A stretch of 64,000 nucleotides of DNA from Strix aluco (Eukaryota > Chordata > Aves > Strigiformes > Strigidae): assembly GCF_031877795.1 (NCBI RefSeq), contig NC_133933.1, forward strand, positions 23,712,029-23,776,028. Reading direction: 5' to 3'. Of this stretch, positions 1 to 11,109 are shown piece after piece. The stretch's first letter is position 1; each line of letters begins with the position of its first letter. Made by a program: the position numbers and the translations under genes. Below the pieces are notes generated by a model. The model was not told the DNA's origin, did not search any database, and saw only the letters and a list, made by a program, of their open reading frames with translations.

Positions 1-2112
1 ATTTGGACAATGATCTATGCAAGATCGTACACATCTTTTGACAAGGAATCTTAGGCTCTGACAGTGCTCAGAAAATACCGAGCAGGGTTGTTGAACCATC
101 CTAAACCACCTTGTCATGGAATGGTGCAGAGGTGCTGTGTGAAGTGACAGTAAGTTCTCTAGCACTCTAACGGTGTCTGGATTTCAGTTGACACGTTCTC
201 CAGTTTGCCTCTTGAATTAAGATGCTGCAGTGTTTACTTTTCTCCTTTGCAGCTGATAGGTATGTGTCTTTGCTCATCCAAGGGGAAAACAAGGATATTC
301 TTCCTTTTCATGTGTCCTTAGAGCTAATACACGTTTAAAGGGAATAATCCCCAGAGCAAAGGCATGGACGTTGGGTGTATCCATGGGCTGCACACTTTTT
401 TCTCAGGTGCTCCACCTGCAGGGTTAACTTCAGTGAAATCGCACCAGGAGGGCAGTTTTGAAGATTGTATACACCGTGCAGTCTTCTGGAGAGCAGCTGC
501 CTTTGGAAAACCAGCTAAAACTACTGTTGGCGTAACAAACAGAATTAGAATATTTCCAAGATATAAAATTAAGGGAGAAAAGCAGCTTCGTCAGAAAACA
601 GAGGCTTGCATAACAGCAACATTTTCCATATACTATGCAATTAAGTTACTTGCTTGGGAATTAAATTGCAAGTCAGTTTAGACAGCGTGGCCAGCTGTAA
701 CATAACACACATTACAACACACATAGTGAATGTTATTACTTGGTGTCAGTGTTTATTGAAAAGAGTGGGGATTTCAGAAACAAGCTTTGGCCCAAGAAAT
801 GCTAACAATGTGATGGCGCTTAATGTCTCTAAAGCAGCACAGCTAGCGTTAGAATTTTTGGGAAGAAATTCTCCAAAGATAAAATACTTTAGAAAATACC
901 TGCTAATCCCTTTAAATCCCTAAGACATATTAATTTTCATATTGGGTAATGAAAAGCCACAGATTTCACCACTAATCTTGAAAATATCCTGCGGTTTTTG
1001 GAATAGCAAGGGAGACTCCAGGTGTAGGTTCAGTGGCTGATTTTGCAGTAGCAGTTCCAGCTGATCTCACTGGAAAGTCTTTATTTGCTGCTGTCTGCTG
1101 GTCCCTTGCTGTCTTCTTTTGCTACTGCAGGATCCAGGGCCAGTGAACAGTGCTCACTGACTCCTTGAACTATGCTTCCCTCTTATTTTTGTGAAGAATT
1201 GATGCTCTAGAATGTCACTTCATTTCAGTTGCAAGACTGGTATGAGATTGGGCAAAATCAACTCTGTTGGAGCTCCATAGAGTCTGGTGGGCTTGCACGA
1301 GGGATAAATCTGGTCCAGAGTAAGAACAACACGAAACACAGATGGGCTGGGTTCATGCATTGTTTATATAAATGGCTAGACCATGGAGAGCTGCCCGCAT
1401 TGCAAAATCCCCCTCCCAGCTGGCGCCATCAGGGATCCTTTGGAAAGCACAGCACAGGCAGACCAGCAACAAAATGTGGCACAAAGACTGAATTTCCCCT
1501 CTCTTCCTTGTGCCCAGAGTTGAGGACCATGTTGGCAGTGGTGCATGGGCTCAGCTCACCAGCTGTGCTGAACCGGCATCTCAGGGAGCAGGACAGGTCA
1601 GATTGCTGTGCCCTCCGCTGGAAATTATAAATACATTTTTGGAACAAAAATAGGAACCATCCACCAGAGCTATTTCTGATGACCTCAAAATAAAGCTAGA
1701 ATTTGAGATTTTTTTCTCTGTTTTCTTAGTGGGGCTGCTGAGCTCTCCAGCAGAACAGGAAGTAGGCTGAGGAGCTGTTTGAGTAACCAGAGTCGTCAGA
1801 TCAATGGAAAAAATGGTTTAAGTACACTTTGTGAAAGTGCAGCCAACAATTTTGAAATTACTGCAGTTTCTCTTCCTAGATCAGTGCTGTTGTTCATGCC
1901 AAGGGGACTTATGCCTACCACTGCTGTGTCTGTAAGCAAACAGAACGTTTCTTTTTGATGATGTACATGATGTGCACCCAGGGGTGAAGCAGAAATCTAT
2001 CCCTTGGTGTCTTTGGAGTGGATTCCAGATGAGTTAATCTCTCAACGTGATCAGAATCCTAGGTAATTTTGAAATGCCTACCATGCCATTTGGAAGAAAA
2101 ATAAACTTGCTT

Positions 2113-2118
2113 TTATTG
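2113..2118 (-). terminator. minus-strand AATAAA near candidate nested exon
   Basis: TTTATT on the + strand reads AATAAA on the minus strand, about 340 bases past the TAG of the candidate minus-strand exon. It is meaningful only if that exon is real, because the hexamer is common by chance. Confidence 0.15.
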
Positions 2119-2456
2119 GGAGTTGGGTGTGGGGAGGTCAGGGTAGGTGAGGAGGGAGGGAGAGGATAACAGACACCGTTTTTCTGTCAAGGAGGAAGAT
2201 GCACAGTTCTCAATCTCAGAATTGAGACTGGCCCTACATTTTAGTGACACTTGCAGCTTCTTTCATGTTTTGCAAGCTCATCCGAGAATTGAAAGCATGC
2301 CAAATTAATCTTTCAAGGGAAGCGGAGCTGGGTTGAAAATATCTCCAGCACAGATAATTCAAAGGAAGTGCAACTTTTAAAAAAGCATGTGAATTGCCTC
2401 TAAGAATCTACCTGTTTTTTCCTGTTTTCTTTTTTTCCTTTTTCTCTTTCCTCCCC

Positions 2457-2721
2457 CTAGTCCCACATTTTGGCTCTTTGCTGTCTCATCATGTCACCGT
2501 TTCCTTTTTTCCCATTAGTTGTTCTCACAGAGGCATACAAAGGGTTTTCGATCCCGTCACATGCTCCAGCTGGAACTAGAGCACGACTCTTTTCTGACTG
2601 TATTTTCTCCAGGATTTTGTCAAGTTTAGCTGCAGACGCTCCCCAGCTTTTTGCTGATTGTCTTTTCAGCTGTCGTCTGCTTGCGACACTCACATTGCAG
2701 CCGGGCAAAGGCCAGTTCAAA
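2457..2721 (-). other. candidate minus-strand terminal coding exon (unproven)
   Basis: On the minus strand an acceptor-like CCACTTTGCAG precedes position 2721. From there an 88-codon frame runs to a TAG at 2457-2459, entering with one leftover base. Its second half is lysine- and glutamate-rich and protein-like: AAKLDKILEKIQSEKSRAL, then IENPLYASVRTTNGKKGNGD. A minus-strand AATAAA lies about 340 bases further on, at 2113-2118. I recognise no family. The opposite strand of the same interval also has exon-like signals, so this may be coincidence. Confidence 0.2.
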
Positions 2722-2742
2722 CTGCAAAGTGGAGGCGATGCC
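2461..2742 (+). other. candidate + strand cassette exon in ITPKB intron 1 (unproven)
   Basis: A roughly 50-base pyrimidine tract ends in CCCCCTAG at 2460, a textbook acceptor. A GTGAGT donor follows at 2743. The 282 bases between are open in one frame for 94 codons and phase 0 at both ends, the same phase as the ITPKB intron they sit in. The encoded peptide is Leu/Phe/Cys-rich and unlike any domain I know. This is an alternative reading of the interval also proposed as a minus-strand exon. Confidence 0.18.
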
Positions 2743-3320
2743 GTGAGTGCGGGGAGAGCAAGGGGCTTCACGGGTGCCCGTGGCGAGCGGGACAGGGCGG
2801 CTGCGGGGAGGGAGCGACACGGCGTGGGAGAGCAGGGCCAGGAGAGAGAGATAAGACGGACAGGAAGGGAGCGAAGGGGAAAGGCAGGTGGAAAAGGGAA
2901 ATGACCGCGGAGGCCAGGAAGACTAAAGAGAATACAAGGGAAGCTGCGAAGCCATCTGGGAATCTGCTTTAGCCACGTGTAAATTGCACACGTCCTTGCG
3001 GCTTCCCCCTCTGTGCAGAGCAGAGCAGCACCCGGAGGAGGCCGGGCAGAGCCGGGATGGCGGCGTGCAGCTGCGTGGGGTGAGCCTGCGTGGGTGCGGG
3101 GCCCGGGCGGCGCACGGGGGGACGCGGGGACCAGCCCCCGGCGCAGGTGTGGGGACAGCCCCATGCAGGTGTGGGGGCGCGGTGGCGGTGGGCGTGGGGG
3201 CGAGGGGAAGTGAGTGGGTGCCCTGAGGTGGGGCGCAGGAGCGGGCAGAGCTGTGGCAGAGTTGGGGCCCACAGGGGCGGAGGTTGATGGAGCCGCCGCT
3301 GCGTCGGCTTGTGGGTGACG
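2730..3320 (+). promoter_or_regulatory. CpG island inside ITPKB intron 1, candidate internal promoter
   Basis: This is a dense run of CpG and G-rich sequence in otherwise CpG-poor intron. No TATA box is evident. An ATG at 3057-3059 in near-ideal start context (GCCGGGATGG) is followed 20 bases later by a splice-donor-like GTGAGC at 3080. After that point the + strand is strongly G-over-C skewed, with several G runs (for example 3173-3207 and 3313-3358) able to form quadruplexes. That skew is typical just downstream of + strand CpG-island start sites. It may drive a short ITPKB isoform, a non-coding RNA or a minus-strand transcript. The edges are estimated by eye. Confidence 0.55.
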
Positions 3321-3834
3321 GTGGGGGCAGAGTGGGAGGAGAGATGGGTGCTGTGGGGTGGAGGCAGAATGGGAAGTTGGGGAGAAACCGAGTGCAAAAG
3401 CCGATCAGGGAACGGAAACGGAGGAAACTGGAGGGAAAAATCATGTGAAAAGTTGCAGGTAGCGGAAAGTGGAAAGTCAGGCGAAAGTGAGGAGAGCTTG
3501 GATAAGAAGATTTTAAAAGCACTTAGTGATGTCTGGGGTGGGTTTTGTGGCAAATAGCTAGATCTGAGCCAGCCTCCCTTTGTGGGGAGAAACAGGCCCC
3601 TGCAGAGCACAGTGTATGTGACCTGCCTGCACAGCACGAGACTGAGCAGTGCCGTGACTGTAAAAGGAGTTAACTAGCATAGATGCAGTCATCTACACTG
3701 AACATATCTAAAAATAGGTGAGATGAATTGCAGTCCCGAGAACAAAATGTTACGGTAAATGGATATAAACAATCTCATGTTATCTAGCCGGGTGCATTCA
3801 TGTGCATGCTGGAGGTGTGCACCCAGGTGCAGGG

Positions 3835-3856
3835 CTGGTGCACATGTGAACACCAG
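3835..3856. repeat. short inverted repeat with E-box core
   Basis: CTGGTG and CACCAG arms flank CACATGTGAA, which itself contains the palindrome CACATGTG. The surrounding 70 bases are dense in GTGCAC, CAGGTG and CACGTG hexamers. Confidence 0.4.
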
Positions 3857-6800
3857 CACACACGTGGCTGGGATGTTCGTGTCTCTCATCTTCTGTGCAA
3901 AAGTCCTCTGCAGCTCAAACCCTGAAAAATTGGGTCATGATGCTGGAGCAGGCTGTAGTTCTTCAGGTGTCTGCAGTTTGTATTGTAAATCATCCCTAAG
4001 AGTCTCAAGGAAGAGCAGGGAGATGTGCTGCAGTTTCAGGGGACACTGCTGCTGACCCTGTCACTCTCAGCTTCATTATGGAAGGGCCTCAGGGTTAATC
4101 CAGACCCTCGCCTGGTTCTAGTTTAGCTCTGCAGGCTGCCTTCACCAGCACCAGGCTCCTGGCTGCCTCTGCCACAGGTGTAGGGGCTACTTTGCTTTAA
4201 CTCACAGTGGGAGGCACCAGTGTGACAGGGAAAAAGGGACCCAGTCCCTGATGGTGGCATTTGCCCCGCACCACCTTGCCAGATGTCCTGAAGGAGAGAC
4301 AATTTCTCTCCCTGGTCAGAGAACCAATTAAGAAAGAGTAACACCACATCTCTGCAGGGACACCCATGGGACATGCCAAGAGAAACCCAGGCACATGCCG
4401 TTATTTCACAGGATCCCTCACACATGGACTAGGCTGGCATGGATGGTCTGAGCAGGGCATGGATCTGGAGCACGTCTGCCGGCTCCCTGCAGCCCTGCTC
4501 TCCTTCCCCAGTCCCAGTCCCCAAGCTCGTCCCGATCTCCAAAATTAGGTCTGCAGGTCCCTTGCCTCATCTTTAAAACTCTCTCTGCAATTAACTTGCA
4601 CAGGCATGTCCTTGGCCAAAACTGACCCCAAATGATGGGTAACGAGAGGATGCACTCAGTTTGCCTGTAGCTAGGGCTCCCAGTTATTTGTAGGAAAAAC
4701 TGGGGATGTATCTCTCTGCACCAAGAAGTGGCCGATTGCTCACGGAGGTTGTGAGTCTCTGTTGCTACCTGAGTTTGTTTAACAGTTTCCACTGTGGAAG
4801 AGAACAGTTTTAATCTAGTGAGATTGATGTCAGGCAAACACTTTTAGTCCTTGGGTCTGATTAGTTGTAATTGAACTCTTTCACTTAGTCTTCTACTGCA
4901 GGCTGCTCACTCTCATGCTGTGCATTTCCTCTGCCTGCAAAAGCGCTTAGAGAAGCTTGCATCCCCAAGTCACATATTCTCAGTATTTATGTCTCCTGGA
5001 TGATTTTCCAGGGGAGCTCTTAATCTTAAAAGTGAAGAAAAGGCATATATTTGTCAGAACTAATACTAGCAAGGTGCGGAGTTCATTCTCAGGCAGCAGT
5101 TTAGAAAGCCTTATTTTTGTGCAATTAATTTTGTAAGAGCTCTCTCTCCTTCTCTATGCTTTCATTGCTTCTGTGCCCTGGGGTCTCAGAAGACAAAGGT
5201 TTCTAAGGGCCAATGACTGTCTTGAGATCACTCGCTGACAGCACTCCCAAGAGCAGCACAGAGGCCCTGGATTTCCACATTTGTGTTAGCTGTTGAAACA
5301 TGTTGTCTCAAGCCATAGGGTATCATCCTACTAAATTCTTTATGCCTGTTCAGAGGGGATTAGTAGAAACCCAATAAGCCAGTTTCTGATTATTGTCATA
5401 GTTTCCAGAGTATTTTGTTCAGAAGCCCGTGTGAAACACTACTTCGTGCCTTCCTCTGTCAGCCCTCAGGCTGAAAGTGAAAAGGTTCTAGTAAAAAAGA
5501 CTGAAGCCAGGAGATACACAAAGTTTATACATGCAGTAGTTTAGCCTGAAAACTAATGGGTTTCAAGTGAAATAGTTAAGATCATTGCGAAAATTCTTCC
5601 ATTCCTTCCTTTCTACTTACCCTGTCCGTTACAGTTTGCATGATGGAGTTGCAAGGATGTGCACACAGACTTGGAGAAGAAATTATTTGTCGGCTCTGCA
5701 GGGCTGCCCTGGGGAGCTTTCTGCTGTGGGGTGCTCTGAGCCCACCCCTGCCAAGGGTAGAAGGAGCCGGGGGAGCACCCGAGCCACTTGCTCTCAGCTT
5801 TGGAGGCTGAGATATGCAGCCACGTGTGGGGTTTCAGCAGCAGCCATATGCTGGTCATGTGGAAGGAACAGGACGGGATTTCTGTGCTGCATGGGCAGCA
5901 TTGCACAACAGCCTCCATGGCCGATGGGCTGGGGTTGTCTTCACGCTGAGGCTCCTCTCCATGCTCTGCCGATGGGGAGGGGGCTGCAGAGGCACCGCGT
6001 GGCCCACAGCAAAAGCCCACAACTTTCAGCGGTGATGATAGGCTGTAGTCCAAATGAGAAGGCAGCTCCTCGTGATGCTTCATCTTCTGGTGAAACAGGG
6101 GCACAGCTGAGGACAAACACGCCAAACGGCATTTGCTCCAATCTGGGCCACGTAGGCTGTACCGCTCTCACAGCTGAAACTCCAGATAAGAGCTTTTGCC
6201 CAGTTTTCTACTAAATACAGCACCTGAGAAAGTGAAAGCCTTAGGTTTTGTAACTTATTAGACCTAACATCACAAATGATGAGCCCCAGGTGCATCACAT
6301 GGACTAGCACTAGCCCCATGGCAGTGTCAGGCACTGCAGGAGCAGGACCCAAAAGGGTGTGTTTTTTCCCCAAAGTTGGTGTGAACTCCGGCCCATCCCG
6401 TGCAGGGCTTGGCAATGCCGTGCATTGCGGCAATGCTGGGTGGCTGCTGCCCGGAGGGTGCCATCAGCGGGGTGTCTCTGAGCATCCTGCACCGATGGGC
6501 TTGGGGGGCGAAGTCTTCCCCTGGCGTGAAGTCCCTGAGCTGCCTTAGCTTCAGCCCAGCTCTCACATTTACACCAGCTGAGGTTATGGCTGCTGTCTCA
6601 AACCAAACAGTTGCATAAATAACGTGCAGCTTGAGCTGTGTTAGAAAGCCCCACCCTTTTCCTGCAGTTTTAGTTGGAGGGGCTGTGCTGCTTGTGATGC
6701 TTTATTGTAACAGAAAATTAAGAGAAACATGGAAAAACAAGGTAATAGGATATTTGTTTTAAGGTATGCAGTTGGGCTTTTTGTCTGGGGAGGGGGAGAA

Positions 6801-8987
6801 GGTACACTTTCTTCAGTAGTGTTTTTAGTTCACATTTTTTTTAAGCAAGGAGGTGTGAAATAGACCCAGAAATTATTTATATGGCCTTAATTGTGGTTAT
6901 ATCTGAGAAGAAGTTTAACTGAAAAGATCAGATGTGTGCTGTCTGAATATTGCCTCACTCCTGGATGGCATATTCAGATCAAAATAGTTTTGTATACATA
7001 TGGCAGCTGACTAACCAGTAGCCTGACGTTTTGGCAGGACTGATACGCGCACACCCTCCTGGCCCAGGTGTGCTCTTCAGCATCCAGAGGCTGTCATTGA
7101 GTAATTCAACTTCTAAAGAGTAAGCTCAGCACAGCTGGGCTGGCATGGTGAGGCCGGGTGGTGGATTATAAGGAAGCAAGAAGAGCCGTGGAGATCGTGT
7201 GGACCCCACATGGGTAACCATGCAGCAGCCACGCTCAGTGCCTTCTCAGGCAGTGCAATGTGATGGCTCAGGTGACTGTCCCCTTTGGAAGTTCACATTG
7301 GCTGTCTGTCCGTCCACTCCTCCTAGATGTGTTTGAATTTTTGAATCCATCTGTTTCTGCTCTTGAGCTTCTGTACATGCTCCAGTTACATCAAACACTG
7401 CTATGGCGAAGCCTTTAAAGGTGTATTTAGGACCATGGGCTTCCCCAGGTTTCTGCATAGTATGTGGGTATCACTCAGAGACTGAGCAGCACTGGTCCTG
7501 GGCCCGCAGGTGGTTTGTGCATGGCTGCGTGTTGCCTTCTCAGCACAGGGACTTAATTCTGCTCTTTGTAAGGAAGAAAAATGTGCTGGAGCTTCATCAA
7601 CAGACCCAGAGATTGCTATGAAGTCTTTCAAGAAATTGAGTTGAATCTGGCTGCCTGGAAAGTCTCAGGACTGGAATAAGAACGTTGCATGAGATAGGTC
7701 TGAGACACATCAACAGGGCCTTCCAGCAGTAGTGCTCTCGTACAGGAGCTGTGCCCCACCTTCCGATCCACAGGCCTGCGTGCTTCATGCAGCTGGCCTG
7801 GAAAAAGCAGGATCTGCAGGTACAGCTGGGTGATGGGTACGTGTTGGTGCAGGAGGTATTTAGAAAGGTGAAACTGATGCACCAGCACCAGAACAGGGAG
7901 ATGATGGGCTGGAGATAGCAGGTGGCACAGCCATCTTGCAGCCCCAAGGAGTCTTGGGGAGCAACATGGTCATTATTTAGCAGGGAAAGGCTTTACTGGG
8001 ACCACACCACCTGCCTTCTGAGACCCGTGCATCACTGTTGTTCCTTACCACTTTTCTCTCGATTTGGGTAGTCCATGCAGCCCTGTTGGATGCTGCTACA
8101 TGTTGTGTGCCACCAGGCTGCAGGGCCCTGTGGAAAGGGATGCACTCCCCACCCTTGGCCTCTCCTCTGCTGGAGTTCAGACAAGTGGTCATCTTTTGCT
8201 TCTTTGGTCCTGCAAAAAGTATTCCTCCCAAGGTGGGCTCTCTGACCCTGCTGGCTGACAGCCCTAGCGTTTCTGTCTGTGCCAGGATTTCCACAGAAGC
8301 TCCCCACTCCTCCTGTACTGGGATTTTCTCCTCCAACCGGTGGAACTGGCTCTTTTCAGCATCCCATCGGGCTGGGAGCTCTGCCAGCTCCCAGCCAGGC
8401 TCCACTGCCTGCACACAGCCAGCGCAGGACAATAGCCCTTGTCTCTGATGCCTGGCTGTTTGCTGCTGGGATAGGCAGCCCCAGGCTCTGCTCTGGGGAG
8501 AAGCAGAATTTCTAATCCTGAAGGATTTTCATCTCTTTCAATCAAGGGTCTATACAGCTCCTTGCAGTGATTAGCTCTATGAATGACAATAATCTATAAT
8601 TAGGTTAGTGGTGGGTCTTCTCTTTCAAGGATCACTCCCAGAGTAACTGCTGAAAGAGCAGACAGGTGAAGTCGGACATAAAAGCAGATGTTACAGGGGT
8701 GCATGACCGCAGAGATGTACATTGCCTCACGCTGAGGGGAGTCCTTAACCTCTCATGCAAGAAGAGAGAAGCAGTATGTTTCCTTCTTCTGGTGGCAGCT
8801 TGCCAAGGAGAGCGGGTTAGCACCAATAAAAACACCTCTCTCTCCATCCTCAAACTGGGGCATACGGGTTTCCTCTTCAGATTTGCATTTCTCTTGCAGC
8901 CGCTTTCAGCCAGCCTGAGGTGCAGTAACGTGCAGGTGGAAGAGCCCTGGTGAGGTTAATTGTAAGTGACTTGAGGAGGAGCAGGAG

Positions 8988-9013
8988 CACACACACCCAG
9001 GCACACACACACA
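8988..9013. repeat. interrupted (CA)n microsatellite
   Basis: Two short CA runs (8988-8997 and 9002-9013) are separated by CAGG. No retroelement is attached. Confidence 0.8.
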
Positions 9014-11097
9014 AAACCCAGAAACCTCACCTTCTGTTACAGAAGATGAGCAGTGTTTCTCAGCATGGTGTTGCTCTCGCCCCGCAGCTGCTTAGTGTGC
9101 TGCAGCCTTCCCTGTCAGCTCCTGCTCTGTGGTGTGAGTGCTTCCACCCACACATCGACAGTGCCTGCATCATATTTACACCCAATTCCGAAATTTCTTT
9201 CAGTTTTCCCTCCATCCTTACTGGAAAGCAAGGCTCTCACTGAGATTTAAGTGAAGTTTTTTCCAAAAAAGGACGGTTGAAAAGAAAGAAAAGATTTCAG
9301 GATTTGGTCCGGTATGAAGGTTGCTTTTGCTTTTAGTTTCACAGAAATTACAAACATCCCTTGTTGCTCTAATAGTTGAGGTCAGAGAAGAAACAAGCTG
9401 TTTGTGGGGTGGGGGGGAGTGAGCAAGAGCTGGTGAACCTTTATACCCGCAGCACCTTTGTGGCTCTCACCAACAAAACCTGACACAAAAAGCCTGCTCA
9501 TTAAGATGGCTAGTCATGGACCAGCCTCGCAGAGGCGTGGGTGGCATTCATTACAAACCCTGCAGCTAGGCAGTGTGTCCTGCACCATCTCTTCATTTCA
9601 GACTGGTACTCAGTTCTGCTTAACGTCTCACCGCGGCCGGCGAGGCTGGTGTGCTGTGTGCACAGGGATGCTCAGTCGGGGGAAGCTCAGGCTGTTAGGC
9701 TGGGACCTACAGTACCTCCATTAACAGGGGACATCCTGCACCATGAGCATCTGCCCTTGGGTTTCTCTGTTATCAATAAGAAGTCTCCATCTAGGCTTTC
9801 TGGATGCTTTGTTCCTAAAGCTGGGATTACGACCTGATGAGGTCTTGTTTTCACAGAGGTGCTGGTAGGAGTCAGGGGTCTACAAATGTGCTGTGGCACT
9901 GAGGGCAGCCTGGGATGGGAACAGCTTCATCCTTTGGAGGAAGCTCAGTGCCAAACCTGCAGCTTGTGGCATGTCTGCAACTCCGTGCCCTCTCCCTTTG
10001 CTGTTTCCCTGTTCCTGAGGTGACTCCAGTAGTAGAGTCGCAGCATCCTGGCTGCGACCTTTGGACCCCCGTGCCCACCCCTGGGGAAGCATGGGGGACA
10101 GCCCTGCGCCCTGGCTGGGGGGCAGCTGGGGACAGGAGTAGACATGCACAGGGGTCCTGCAGCAGCTGTGGATAGGGCTCTGCCAAGACGAGCTGCAACA
10201 TGAAGCTGGTCCAGCCCAGCTTCACCTGTTGTGCCGTCACCAGAAGGGCTGGGCAGACCACCCTCCCAGAGCCCCTGCCCCATCTGTGATGCCAAGGAGA
10301 AGGAAACTGCTTCAGGGGCAGATGCGTCAGGTCTTGGCTGTTGAGTCTGGTTGCTGCTATGAGGGGTCTAGCATTGTTTCCCTGGATTTGGATTTTTTCC
10401 TGAGCATTGTGCTAGTCTTTATTGTCCTTTTCCCTTTTCTAATTTTCCTTACTTATTCTCATTGCTCTTGCTCTCCAACAAGTCAATGCCATTAAATCCA
10501 GGCCCCAAATGCAGGGCGGCACTGTCAGCACTGATTTCCTGGGCGGGTTCCTGGGGGCTCCGCAAGCTCCGTATGAAACTCCTGTCCTTTGGCGGAAGCG
10601 ATTTGGTTGCTTTTGTCAATCACTTCTGCCTGCGGCCATCAGAGGTGACTTGCATCTCTCAGGGTTCAGACAGTTTCTTTCCCTCTGAAATGCAGAAGAT
10701 TTTATTAGATGTTGTACATGTATACTCTAAGGTCTTAGGGGTAATCATCTTTTCATCTTTTCTGTTGTACAGGATGTACCACAAACAGGGCTCGATTCCT
10801 GTTTACTTTAAATGCTATCGCAACATTGCTACACAGGCTTTCCTGATTATTTCTCCTCCTCTGTCACAGGCCTTCCAGGTTTTTAAATGTTTCTTATTTA
10901 TACATCACACAAGTCAAAGATTAGATTTTATAATCAATATGGTAAGGAGAACTGAAATACAAACCTTTCCAACAGAAAAGAGCTTGATGTAATTTTTTTG
11001 TCCAGATAAGTGAGGAGGTGGATATGGCCCCACCATGACTGCAAGCACTGGAGGAGCTGCCCTGGTTTTTGGGAGCCCCTGGGGAGGAGCAGAGAAT

Positions 11098-11109
11098 GGG
11101 GGGGGGGGG
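11098..11109. repeat. 12-base G homopolymer
   Basis: A run of 12 G is followed by CGGG. Such tracts are prone to slippage and sequencing error and could form a quadruplex. Confidence 0.85.

Noticed and set aside
2969..3637. 222-codon minus-strand frame across the CpG island, Pro/His-rich
   Set aside because: Composition follows from G-rich + strand sequence; no start context, no domain, and overlapping frames are equally open.
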